Under the pieces are notes generated by a model that saw nothing but the letters and a program-made list of their open reading frames with translations, was not told the DNA's origin and did not search any database. Below are positions 23,125 to 35,100 of a DNA stretch of 64,000 nt, in pieces. Position 1 is the first letter of the stretch. Each line of letters opens with the position of its first letter. Origin of the DNA: Hansfordia pulvinata (lineage: Eukaryota; Ascomycota; Sordariomycetes; Xylariales); contig BJKQ01000011.1 in assembly GCA_006538405.1 (NCBI GenBank), positions 328,001 through 392,000 on the forward strand, in the 5' to 3' direction. The position numbers and the translations under genes were made by a program.

Positions 23125-24053
23125 GCAACCCACTTAGAATACTGTCTAGATAAGATACCTCAGGCACTCATTCAGCGAGCGTAACGAAGCGATGATTTGA
23201 TGCACCAACCAACCGCAGAGTCTGCAGTCCTCTCAATCATAGCTCCCGTCCACCCACGCCCAACTATCTACGTAGGCAGATCAGTCTTGGCAGCTGAAGT
23301 AGGCGTCCCGAAGAGACATGGAATCGATAATGGTAATGACCTGAAGGCGCCCGGGAGGGGGGGGGGGGGTGAGAGATCTACGCTCGGCTTCCTCACCGAC
23401 CAGATTACCCGGCTTGGATCAGCATGCGCCTCGACAGGACGACACGAAGAGTGTCTTTCACACCGTTAGCCGAGTGGATGATATGGGAATTCACGACGCT
23501 GCTTGTCCGACGTCCTGCATACCTAAAACGAGCGGGGCGAGTTCGAGCGCAACAGAAACGGGAAATGGCAAGGCATGAACATTGCATCGAGTCGGCCACA
23601 AACCCTCTTCAAGTTACACCCTAGGAGACGATGGTTTGAAAGACTGTGGCACGATGGTATCCCGCTCCCAGTCCGAGGATGATCTCCAGATCCCCACGAC
23701 ATGCAGAATTTACGGTATGGTAGCCCTACGGATGATACCTAAGCCGGACACTCAAGGTGGGGGCTTCAAAGCGTGAGGGGTCCCAAAAGTCCTTCACATC
23801 GTAGGGTAGTTTGTCTTCTTTTTCATGTTCTCCTCAATATAGTAGACATTAGTTATACATGGTGTTTCTCCTCCATCCGTCTCTCGCGGATTCTGTGCCG
23901 TCTTGTGCTGCTTCAAGGGCAAGCACGAAGCTTGGCCACACAACGGTGCGACAGAGCAGGTGGATATTCCCCATAAAACATAAACCAAATTCAAAACGCT
24001 ACGCAAAAAAAATGAATAAATGATAGATATGACATGTCATTACGCCTGCATGT
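23125..24053. other. Convergent intergenic region, no gene seen
   Basis: This stretch lies between two convergent genes. It holds a 13-nt-scale G run near 23357-23370 and an A/T-richer segment near 23810-24050, probably 3' UTR of the protease gene. No supported gene. Confidence 0.6.
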
Positions 24054-25669
24054 TCATATGACAACCATGCCGGCGCCCAGCAGGCCCGCAACAGTCGTTA
24101 CGCCGGCCACAAGCAGGGCGTAGGCGGGCAGGCCCGGGGCGAGGGCAGAGGCGGCGCCGGCGGTGGACGGCGAGGGGGAGGCCGACGCCGACGCGATGGC
24201 GCCGGGGCTCACGCCGTCGCCGCTGCCCGGGTTGGAGGGTAGGCCCGTGGCAGATTGGCTGACCTGTACCTGGGACTCGACACCGCTGGCGTGGGGGATT
24301 CCGGCCTTGGTGATCTCGAGGATGTGGCTGTCAGTGGCGTTGAGGTTAGACTGGGCGATGGCGATCTGGTTGTGGTTCAGGTCGTAGACGACGTAGGCGG
24401 AGCGCAGGAATGTGTCGCCCAGCAGGTACGACTTGCCCTCGGCGGTGGGCAGGACGCCGACGCTGCAGGGGTCCTTGATGCCTAGGTTTCCGGGGGCTTC
24501 GAGACCCATCTCCAGGTAGGGCTTGAGGTTGTCGAGGACCAGTTCGTCAATGGGGACGTCAATGACGGGGCCGTCAGATCCGCCAAACTGGTAGGCGAAG
24601 GACACGTTGGCGCGGTGGTCGCGCAAGACGGCGCAGTCGACGTAGACCAGGCCGGAGCCGGCAATGTCGTCGACAGCGCCGAGGGTGTGGTATAGCTGGT
24701 CCGTCATGGAGCGGGGCAGGTAGGTCAGCGTGGTGCCTGAGTCGAGCATGACGGGCACGGCCTCGCGGAGGAGGTTGACGGTGCCAGTGGTGCCGTTTGG
24801 GCTGTCGACGCCGGTCATGGTGAGGGTGGACAGTGCGACGGTGAAGGTGTCATAGACGCCTTTGTTGTTGGGCACGACATCCATGGTTCGCAAGTTGCCA
24901 ATGTAGCGCTTTGTGTCAATACCGCCAAAGAGGATAGTGCCCTCTCGGGAGTTGTAGTCGTTCTGGAATAGACAGTCAGCACATACTAGAATCTGCATAG
25001 GCATACATCCCATGCTCATGTCCCAATGGGTAGGTAGCGACTTACAAGGTAGAGACTGAAGGCCTTGGAGGCAATGGCCCCGTGAGAGTGGAGCTGGTCA
25101 ATGATATTGGGGTAGTGGCCCTTGGAGGCGACGTTGGAGTTGTAGCCTACGCCCATGACGCCCGAGACCATCGAGGTGGCGCGGCCGAGACCCATCTGCA
25201 GCTTGGTGACCGAGTGGCCGCCGACGTTGAGCGTGTCAGTGAAGTAAGAGCCGTTGGTGCCCGAGTCATCCATGTACTTGATCTTGAAGGCGTCGTCGAG
25301 GAGAGCAAAGGTGCTGCTGGCGTTGGCGTCGAAGGGGGTGATACAGCCGCCATAGATCTCCTGGGCCGCCGGGGTGTCGCAGTAGGAAGCATGCTCGTCG
25401 ATAACCCAGATGTCGCTGCTGCCTGTGTCCAGGACGAGACGGACGGGCTGCGGCGGGGTGCCCAGTGAGATGTCGGCGTAGTAGCTGCCGCCCGTCAGGT
25501 TGTTGTTGAGATTGAGCGACAGGGGCTCGCCACGGCGGTCGAGGGGCGCAACGCCCCTGTCGTCGCCAGTCGCCCGACCGATGTTGAGGGGCACCACTTT
25601 CTGAGCAGTCGCGGCGATGCCGCTGCACAGGGCGGCGGCCGCGGTGGCCAAGGCGAACGAGGTCCTCAT
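24054..25669 (-). CDS. Secreted, probably GPI-anchored pepsin-like aspartic protease (yapsin-like)
   Basis: This is a family A1 aspartic endopeptidase expected at the cell surface. Two exons (25046-25669 and 24054-24962) give 510 residues, separated by an 83-nt phase-0 intron. A signal peptide covers roughly residues 1-22, followed by a propeptide-like segment. The first catalytic motif DTGSSD has its Asp at residue 81 and the second, DSGTT, at residue 282. Flap-like and core motifs include YYADISLGTPPQ and YLLGDTFLRSAYVVYD. Several N-glycosylation sequons are present (NLT, NAS, NGS, NGT, NVS, NAT). After the catalytic domain comes a Ser/Ala-rich linker (ASASASPSPSTAG) and a hydrophobic C-terminal segment ending in GMVVI, the pattern of a GPI signal. 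Substrate is unknown. The gene is the last housekeeping-type gene before the PKS region. Confidence 0.9.
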
Positions 25670-27283
25670 GGTGTCGTTGCGCTAAAGATGAATAGGGACG
25701 AAAGCAATCCAAGAAATTCGAATAATAGATGTAAAAGAGCGGCAGTGGTTGAAGAGCTCAGTTGAATTCCTGAAACAGGGCGTCAGGACTGGGCGGGAGC
25801 GAGCAGATGATGCGCAGCATGTCTTCGTCGTCGGGTGGCTGTAATGAGCGAATGGGCACCAGGCCGCGGGGGGTCGGGATGCCGGGTGGGTGAGCAATCG
25901 GGCGATGGTTTCGCCGTCGTCGGTGTCGCCAACACACTCTCTCACTCTCTCGCTCTCTGTTTCTCCGTCGAGTGAGGAGGAGCCTTGTACAGGTTGGGAG
26001 GGAGGAGAGAAGGAGAGAGGAGGGGAGAGAGTCGTTCTCTTCTCTCGAAACGAATGCGCAGCAGAGGCCGACAGAGGGCAGCAGCAGGAGTCCTCGCTCG
26101 TACGTACGCGGGAGTGGACTCTCATCAGTCTGTCGGTCCCGAATAGGTAAGTACATGTAGATAGGTATCTATGTATGTCAGGTACCTACCACTATCACCA
26201 TGTAAGTAAGGTACCTTAGGTACAGCCACTCGCTCGTACCTGCCTCACCTTGCTTGACCTGACCTGGCCACATAAGGTTGAATCCGTCCCGGTCTGTACC
26301 TACATTGGATTGCCCGCATTAAAAGTACATATCCGCTGTACTTTTCTTCACCCGGCTCTGTCATTACCCCGTCTGTTCGTCGTTATCTACTAGGTACGTG
26401 TAGAGAAGCGCGAGAAGCAACGACGACACCAAAGGAAGCGGAGAGCGAGCCCACGCGGTCGGCCCCACGAACGAGCAGAGCCAGAGTGGAGCGGGTATCC
26501 GTAAGGAGGCCAAGGAGCTACGGGAGCGCACAGGGTGACTGGGCGGGGGCGCCCCTTTGGCTGCAGATGGGCCGTTGAACCTGGCCCGACGGCAGGTGTC
26601 TATGGTGGCATGCTATGTACCTTCCGCCAGCCAAGCTCACTTGTAGGGACTTCCATTGCCACCTTAGGTGCTCTACATCCTGCCTTGGCACAGGCAGGCC
26701 CCTGCTTACATTAATCAGGATTGCAGGCCGATCGCAACCACAGCCGAGCCAGCACCGAGCCAGCACCAGCACTAAAATTAACATGAAGTGCTTGCTTGCC
26801 TGGCGCCAACCAACACTCACTCGACAGAGAGACGCGAGAATGTGCCATCGCCACAGAGATCAGAGTTGTCGTCTTGTTGTCTCTGTCTCGTTGCTCTCAC
26901 AAGAAAGCTCACTCAAGACGACGGACAGGCGAATTCGAGCCAGTGCGTGTCCTCGCAGCGGGCACCAGCAGAGCACGGCTACCCACCCACCATTTGTCTG
27001 CCTGCCTGCTTTGCTGGGCGAATCCTTTCGCTTGCTTGGCCCTGCGGCTTATTCGTACTGCTTTATTAGGAGCACCCACACCACAGCCCCAGGCCTCTTC
27101 CACGGCGGCCAAGACAGCGGCGCATCTGCTATCGGAGCAGAATCCCCAGTGGCACGAGCAGCGAGGAAGGGGAGTCCTTGACGCGTGCTCCGTACGTTAA
27201 AAGAAAAACTTGCGCAACAGGGTACGTACGAGCACTCGTACGCGTGCGACACAGGCAGATGGAAGAGAAGAGTCCCAATGGGA

Positions 27284-27318
27284 GGGGATGGCGATGGGGA
27301 TGGCGATGGGGATGGCGA
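27284..27318. repeat. Tandem GGGGATGGCGAT repeat
   Basis: Nearly three copies of a 12-nt unit in noncoding sequence. Confidence 0.8.
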
Positions 27319-28789
27319 GTTCCGACAAACAGTCCAGTGCCTAAAAATAAGCAGCCAGCCCCGGACCGGGCCCAGGATTATCAAGCAAGCTCTCGTAGTA
27401 CGAGTATGTACGCGTAGGACGAGCCCAACCTCCGCTCTCCGGGGCTGATGAGGACTGCGGTGACTGGTGGCGCCGAGTCGGTTCTGTCCTGTCCGGCCGC
27501 GCGGGCGCCGTGGGAGCCATTCCTTCGGTCAATCAGCTGTGGCCGGCACGAACCCGCGTTCTTTATTGCGCTTCTTCTTCTACTCCGTACTCCTCCTTCT
27601 TCTATTGTCTTCGTGCGAGTATGGTGCCACAGGGGCCCTAGACATCGTCCATCAACGTCTCGAGAACAAACAATCGAGCGTGGCAGCAGCAGAAACAAGT
27701 ACGAGCAATGTCGCCGGGATGCCCGCTCACCCGCTGTCTCGGCACATCATGGATCATCCATGCTACAAGTATACATGGTTGAATTCGTACGCAAGGCTCA
27801 TGTTTAATGTGATTCGCGTCGCGAGCCATTGATGAGGTCCGGTGCACTCACTACGAGTACTCGCACAGCCAGGTCCTTGGCAGGTACGAGTACCTTAGGT
27901 ACTTACCTACATAGGTGAGGTAGGTAAGTACTCCGTAAGATACTTAGGCATACACGCAAAACACCCGACGCCCACTTTACCCCTGATGAGCCCCCGTTCA
28001 TTGCAGCCTTCACCCACCGAGGCTTAGTCTTTCAAGCCCGACGTTTTCACCTTTACCTTCCCGTGTTGGTATCGTGGTGTTTTCCCCATACGAAACCCGG
28101 CAATGCAGGTTTGTTCTACGCGTACTTCGTAGTCGTCTCCCATTTGCTGCGTCGCCAAATAATATTTCATGATAAGCGCAGAGCCCACCACCTTCACTGT
28201 ATGCGCGGGAGGACAGTCTCCCGACGTTTTTCCACTACATGACCGCAGTAAACCCCATGGAAAACGGCCCCGTACCCGCCCCGTATCATCGCTCGCGGCC
28301 TGCCTGCCCGGAGCGCCTTTGTTCGGTGAGCGGGCGGCAGGTCCAAGCGACGAGCCAAGAGGGCAATACAACGGAAACCCCATCATCATCAGCATCGTCA
28401 TCCGATAGATACTCGTACCTTTCACCCTTATTACCCTTACTGGTACTCGTACCCTTACCCCTGCCCTTGTTTTTGTCACTCGCGAATCTGATGACCTGCC
28501 TCTCTGATCGTGGCCCTCCCCCCACCCCGGCAGCGATCGTCACCCCCGGCCCAGTCGCGTCTCAGGTCTGCACCCGTGCCAGGCTCAAGCGCATCTACGA
28601 GTTAGGTACTCACGTCCCTAGAATGACAGGGTTCGGCTCTTGCGCTGCCAGCTCCTATTGTTCGCCGCGAGCACAGCCAAACTGTAACAACACGACACCA
28701 TTCGCAGCACGCGCCGTTCGCTGTCCCCGTTACCCGGTCTCGTTTCCTTCCACATCGTTGCACAACAGCCACTCAATATACGTGGTTCT

Positions 28790-28950
28790 GCTCTTAATGA
28801 AATGCAAGGTTGTTTGGTTTTCTCATTTAAGCATCCTTTGTATACAGAGTGCTAATAGGAACTCACAGGTGCTGGCTGTCTTCTTTCACTTCTTAGTAAG
28901 GTCTAACATTATAAGTATAAAGAGTAATAAGAGACTGGCTACCAGTACAG
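28790..28950. other. A/T-rich patch near the PKS 3' end
   Basis: The base composition shifts sharply here, with frequent TA dinucleotides (for example TTATAAGTATAAAGAG), against a GC-rich background. It could be a remnant of a transposon altered by repeat-induced point mutation, or an ordinary A/T-rich 3' region. No element could be identified. Confidence 0.35.
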
Positions 28951-29163
28951 TCATCGCCGCCCAACAGCCGTATGGATATGTGTGCACATCCCACACTGTC
29001 TGGATGCCCACAGGGAACAATTGAACAAGCCAACTCTAAGCACACCCCGCCCGCGTGCCAGCCAGAGCATTGTGTGTAAGAGCCTGTAGAATATATCCCA
29101 AAAGAGGTGCTGCACGCCCGTCCGATCCAGAGTCGAGAGCGAAAGAATGTTCAGTCAGCCCGG

Positions 29164-32100
29164 TCAGGTCTCCCGGCCTCTCTGGGCCACAATGTCCGCG
29201 CTCAGCTGGCGGATGCTGCTCTCTCCGAGCACCTGGAATACGCTGAGGTCGGTGCCGCACTCCCTGTACACCCAGTTGCGCACGCTGACTGCGATGAGCG
29301 AGTCAAGCCCGTATGCCGAGGGCGGTCTGCCCTCGTCAATGTCCTCCGCCGGCATGTTCATCGCCCTCGACAGCATCTCCCGCAGCCCCGAGCTGACCAC
29401 ATCTGTGGCGGCCTCCGCGTCGTCAGCGGCCTCCTCCAGCAGGGCCGCAACGCCTTTCTGGGCACTTCCACTCTCGGAAACCTGGTCGCTGTGCTCTACG
29501 TCCGCCGGCACGTCCATCTTGTTGAGGTGCTCAAACAGCGCCGTGCGCGTCCAGAAGGGATCCGCCACCTTGTTCTGTCGGATGATGCCGCCCGTGCCGA
29601 CACCGACAACCACCTGCGACGGCATGCGCGTGCCGTGGTCCACAAAGCCCGTGATGGCCCGCTCCACCACCGTCTTGACGTCCTGCAACCGGATCCCGAA
29701 GAACCCCGACGCCTTCAGGCGGTCCAGGGCGCTGGGGTCCTCCACCAACATGCCGGCGCCCAGCACAGGGCCGACGTCGATCGAGACGGCGTGCGTGGTC
29801 CCCTTCTTGGTGCTGTTGATGTGCCGGGCCAGGGCGTCCTGGTAGGCGTTCCCAGCGTTGTAGTTGGCCTGGCCTCGGTTGCCAATCACTCCCGAGGAAC
29901 TCGACATGAAAATCATAAAGTCCAGCACACGCGCAAAACAGTTGTAGAGATTGAGAGATCCGACAGTCTTGGGTCGCACTGCGGTCTCCCAGTCCTCAAA
30001 GGTCATCAGCTCGAAGACAGAATCGCGAAGAACCGCTGCGCACTGGAAGATGCCTCGGACAGGAGGCATGGTCTCGGCTATCTCACGGGCCAGTTCCGCC
30101 ATGGCTGGCACGTTGCATATGTCGACGGTGAAGACCTGGACATCGACAAACTTTTGCTTGAAGAACTCGATGCAGGTACTCGCTTGCTCGGTTCTCGCTC
30201 CTGATCGCGAGACGAAGGCAATGTGCTTGGCCCCGTTGGCTACCAGAAGCTTGGCTATCTGGATGCCGAGGCCACCCAATCCGCCAGCCAGCAAGTAGGT
30301 TGAATCGCCTCGCAGATGCTGATCGACTGCCGGGGGTAGCTGCGGCATGATGGGGACGCTGCAGCGGTTCGATCTTTGGCACGAGATGTTGCCACCCAGC
30401 TCGTCTTTCGCTATGAGCTCGAATGCTGCCGGCAAGTCAGAATAGTTGCAGGGCCATGATGGCCAGAGAACCTTGGGCGTCATTCGTCCGCTCGTTGCGA
30501 TAGAGCAGACAGTCTCGAGTGAGTCCCCCAGAACCGTGGGTTTGTTGTGCATCAGATGCGATATGTTCAGGAGAGTGAGGTTGTGGCTCTTGTCGGCAGT
30601 CTCGATCGTGCCACTCATGTGATTGCGTGATGTCAGCTTGATGATATGTCCACCTGTCACATCGTCAGCTCAAAAACTTCCCGCAGACTTCTCTTGGAAT
30701 CAAAAACTCACCGTCGGCAACCATGGCTGCATCTAGATCTGGTTGGTCTTCCAGAGTATCGAAAAGGACATCCACGCCCTTTCCATCCGTCAACAGCAGA
30801 ATCTCGCTCGCCAGGTTCTTACCGGCGTCGAGTATGTGCGCACTGTCCAGGGAAAGGTCGGTCTCCAGAGCGATGCGCTGGGCGTCTCGACCGGCCGAGG
30901 TGATGACTGTCGCGCCATAAAACTGAGCAAGTTGGATAGCAGCCTGGCCCAAGCTGCTGCAGCCCACGTGGATGAAGATTGTCTGGCTATGGGCCAGCTG
31001 CGAGAGATGCTCCAGGGCGTGGTGGGCGACGGCAAAGGGAGTTGGCATGTAGACATGGCTCGGGCCAAATTTCTTGGGGACTTTCTGCGTGAGCGCCGAG
31101 TGGCAGGACACGGAATCTCGCAGAGTGCCTTTGGCAATGCCCAGGATCCGGTCCCCAACCATCCGGTCTTTGACAGCCGGGTGGACTTCAACAATGGTGC
31201 CGTAGAAGTCGGAACCGAATGGTCCAGTGGGAATCTTTCCCATCGCAATGTCGACATCATGACCACTCAATGTTGCGGCCTGAACCTTTACTTTGACGTG
31301 GCCAGTCTCCAGGGGCAGTGTTGATGACGCGTCGGTATCCCAGTGTAAGCTTTGCAGGTTCCCAACCTCGCCAATGCTGAGCATGAGTTCGCGACTTCGC
31401 CGCTGGCTGAGCAGTTGCGTCTGGGGCGCCCTGCCCATGTCTCCGTGCTCAATCAGCTCGTTCAGAGGCTCTATTGGCACCAAGCGCGGGACCAGAACTC
31501 CCCCATTGCGCTCCACGTAGGCCAGTTCTGCCAAGTTCGGGGCGGCGACACCGTCGTGAGAGACCTTGAGCATATCAAGGAGTTTGTCGGCCGTTGACGA
31601 CGCGTCTTGTCCGCATTGCGAAAGATCTTCTTGCAGATCATAGGAGACTAAAGTCTTCTGTGGCATCTCCGAATGAACCGTACGTGCCAGTGCGGAAAAC
31701 AAGGAGCCCTGGGGGTTCTGCGCCTCAATCTGCGATTGGCAGGTCACCCAAAGAGTTGTCTGGTGCTTGTCAACAAGGCTTTGGATCCTGGCGAAATCAG
31801 CCCGGCCGCATTTCCAGACATAGTTGTGTCCATCCGCCTCAACAAGAACGATGCAACAGACCGAATGCAGCTCCGTGTCCCAGTGCAAGTCAGTAACACA
31901 TTTGACCTCGCACTCAATCCGCTTGCAGAGCTCTGAGCAAATGTCCACAAGGCTCGTGCTTGGGACGGCGGGCAAAACCAACAGCACAGGTCCCCGTAGA
32001 GGCACGGTCTTCACCAAGACAGGCGGAGTAGGCTTGATGCGATCAGTCGGTTCCCATTTGATCTCGGAGCACAGGTTGTGGTGGCTCATGAGGAAGTCTG

Positions 32101-35100
32101 CTCCTTCGTCGCCCGAGACCGGCGCAAGCCTCTTGAACTTCATGTCCCTCATTATGATGCAAGGCTCACTCTTTGCGCCATCGCCCAGCCATGTACTGTT
32201 GCCAATGATAAAATCGACCAACGCTGTTGCTTGTTGCCGCTTGGCTTCAGTGCAGACCACGAGCTTCTGACCGGCTCCTGAGGGGAAGGCCGGCTCTTTT
32301 GAGAGGTAGAAGCTGCCGATGCTCGTGGGGACCATGCTTTCGCCGCCGATAGCAAATGCTGTCTGTATGATCGAGTCAAGAGTTGTCGGGTGGATGATGT
32401 GATCGAACTCAAACCCAGCCGGCATGGAGGATCTCGTGTCCGGTATCTGCACCACGCCGACGCAGCTGCAGCTGTCGGGGCTCTTGTAGAGTGACGTGAT
32501 GTTCTGGAACAGGGGCCCGTAGTTCAAGCCGATGACATCCAGACTTTCGTACAACTGTCGCGGAACGATGGCTTCGTCGCATTTGTTCTTTGCATGCTGG
32601 TAGGCGTCGCCGCAGGTTTTGGTCAACGACGTTCTTTCCTTCAGGCGGTTATCCATGCAAGTAGCGTGCCCCGAGTGTTTTCTGCCGTAGATGTTCACGA
32701 TTCCGTCGCAATTCTCCTGCCAGTCTCCGCCAGCAATGCGGGAATGGATGGAGAAATGGAACCGCGAAGCGCGAGAGCGGGTCTCGGTGCAGTCCGAAGC
32801 TTCCGTGGAGGAAAAGCTCAAGCGCGGCCTTGCGTTTTGCTTGGAGAAGTGCATAATGTATTCCAGGCCAATGTCCGTGGACGGAATCAGCATCGCTTTG
32901 CTGATGATAAAGTTCAGGATCTCGATTCCCGTGTAATCATCTTCCGAGACTTGTTTGCATCCCTCCAGAACCATGGAGATCATACCAGCCGCTGGGTACA
33001 GGATCGTCTTCTGCACTTGGTGGTCTCTGATCCAAGGGTTTTCCGAGAGCCTCATGAAGCCTCTCCATCGTGGCTGAGACGGGACTGTGTCCGGCGCTGC
33101 GCGCCCAATCAGGTCATAGCGGCCATGCATCTTCATGCGGAAGTCCTTTGCAATGGTACTCTCGTGCCAGAAAGATTTGTCATGGTTCCAAGGGTAGTTG
33201 GGCAAATCCGCGAGAAGCTTGTGTCGCTGCAACTCGACGTTTCGTGCGATGAGCCAGTCCGTGGCCACAGGGTGGCCTTTCTGCCACAGAGCTCCCATGC
33301 ATTCAAGCAATGTGACTGCTGCGTCTCTGCCGCGCTAGAGCAGAGAAAAGTAGTCCGGCTGATGTTTCAAGCCCTCGATCGCCTGGAGAATTTCCATCAT
33401 GGGGCGCTTCAGGGTTGCGTGTGGGCCAACCTCCACGACCATGTCCGGCTCCTTGTCCTTCGAGTCGGTGACTAAGTTTCTCAATGCGTCTTTGAATCGC
33501 ACTGGGGAGACGAGATTCTCGGCCCAGTATGCCGCATCAAACGATTCCCAACTTGCGGCCTTGCCCGTCACGGAAGAGTATATGAGTGGCGGGGGACGAG
33601 TTTCGGGGACCGCGAAGGTCGAGTTGGGGCCAATATGATCTGCCGTCAAGTGATCCTTTTGTGAATAGGGATGGGGAAGCACAAGCCGCTTCGGTGCAAC
33701 TGGGTGCACGTGCGCAATGGAATCTGCATAGGGCTTTTTGCAACCGTTCATGTGGTGCGAGTGATAAGCCGTGGTGACCGGCAGCAGGCGGTTGAAAGTA
33801 CCGACTGCGTCGAGCTGCTTCTGAATGTCGAGGATAGCATCCCTGTCGCCAGAAAGAGTTGTTGAGGTCGGACTGTTCATGCAAGCAACCTTGACTCTGC
33901 CGTGTCCATGAGTATCAGCACAAAGCTGCGCATCTTGAGCCGACAGATCGACAGCCAGCATGCCTCCCGGTGGCATTTCCGAAGGTGAAGAAACCAGAGA
34001 GGTACACTGGCCGCGGTAGTAAGCGATAGACCAAGCGTCTTCTCTGGTTATAATTCCCGCGGCATATGCAGCAGCTATTTCGCCAGACGAATGACCGCAA
34101 ACAGAAAGTGGGTTCAAGCCAGAGTATAGCATGAGGAAGTCGACGAGGGCGACCTGGATGACAGTAGTAGCTGGCTGGGATATCTCTGCTTCGTGGACTC
34201 GGGAGGAGGTGCCGGTCTTCTGGAGTTCATCGAGAAGGTTCACAGGGCTGCCAAGCTCCTCCGAAAGGAACATGCTGGCAGCGGTGACTGATTCGAGGAA
34301 GGTGTCGAATCCAAGAAGCTCACAAGCCATGCCAGCCCACTGACTGCCCTGCCCGCCGAAGACGAGCGCGATGTTTGACGCCTTTTCCTCTGACACGCGA
34401 CTGCAACGCGCCGGCGTGATCTCAGAAAGTCTGATCAGCAGCTCTTGCGGGTTTCGGGCCACCACGGCAACCCGCCATTGCATCCGAGTGCGGCGACAGC
34501 CAAGGGTGTAGGCGAGGTTGGCCATGAAATCGCTCTCTTCGCGATGAATGTTTTCGCGGACATAGGTGCTGAGTCGCTGAATGGTATTCATCAGGGCTTG
34601 CTGGTCATGAGCCGACACGAGGAAGAGATGAGTGTCGCTGTTGCGACGAGGAGCGATCACAGGTTCGAGCAGAGGCTGTATGATTTCCTCCAGGGCAGCG
34701 GATATGGAAGCGTTGCGGGCTCTCTGAGGTCCTCTCGGGAAGGACGCATTGTGGTTTGCCTGCAATTTGTTGGAGGCAAGATAGTGAGCAGCATCCTCTA
34801 GGACTACATGGGCGTTGGTGCCACCGAAGCCAAAACTGTTGACGCTCGCTCTCCTGGTGCCATCTACAGGCCAGGGAGTATTCTTAAGAGGAACCTGGGA
34901 AGCGTCAGCCTTGTTCTTGCACACAGGAGACAGCAAGACGACTTACTTCAACGCCCAGCTTTTTCAAGTCAATCTCGGGATTGGGCGACTTGTAGTTGAT
35001 GTGCTGTGGAATGACACCCTTCTCGACGGCGAGGATGCCTTTGATCAGGCCGGCCACGCCAGCGGCGCCTTCCAGGTGACCGATGTTGGTTTTGATGGAG

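Larger units (their letters stand above)
25670..29163. other. Intergenic region between the aspartic protease and the PKS
   Basis: About 3.5 kb without a supported gene. The protease-proximal part is pyrimidine-rich on the plus strand (near 25936-25975). TAGGTACCTA-like blocks occur near 26178-26222 and 27887-27925, and TACGAGTA-type palindromes recur near 27401, 27851, 27887, 28410 and 28443. A short tandem repeat of GGGGATGGCGAT lies at 27284-27318. The PKS-proximal end is A/T-rich. Confidence 0.55.

Noticed and set aside
33335..33500. Intron removing the PKS TAG codon
   Set aside because: An acceptor-like CTCTAG exists, but any donor upstream would delete conserved post-AT residues, and the frame is continuous on both sides.
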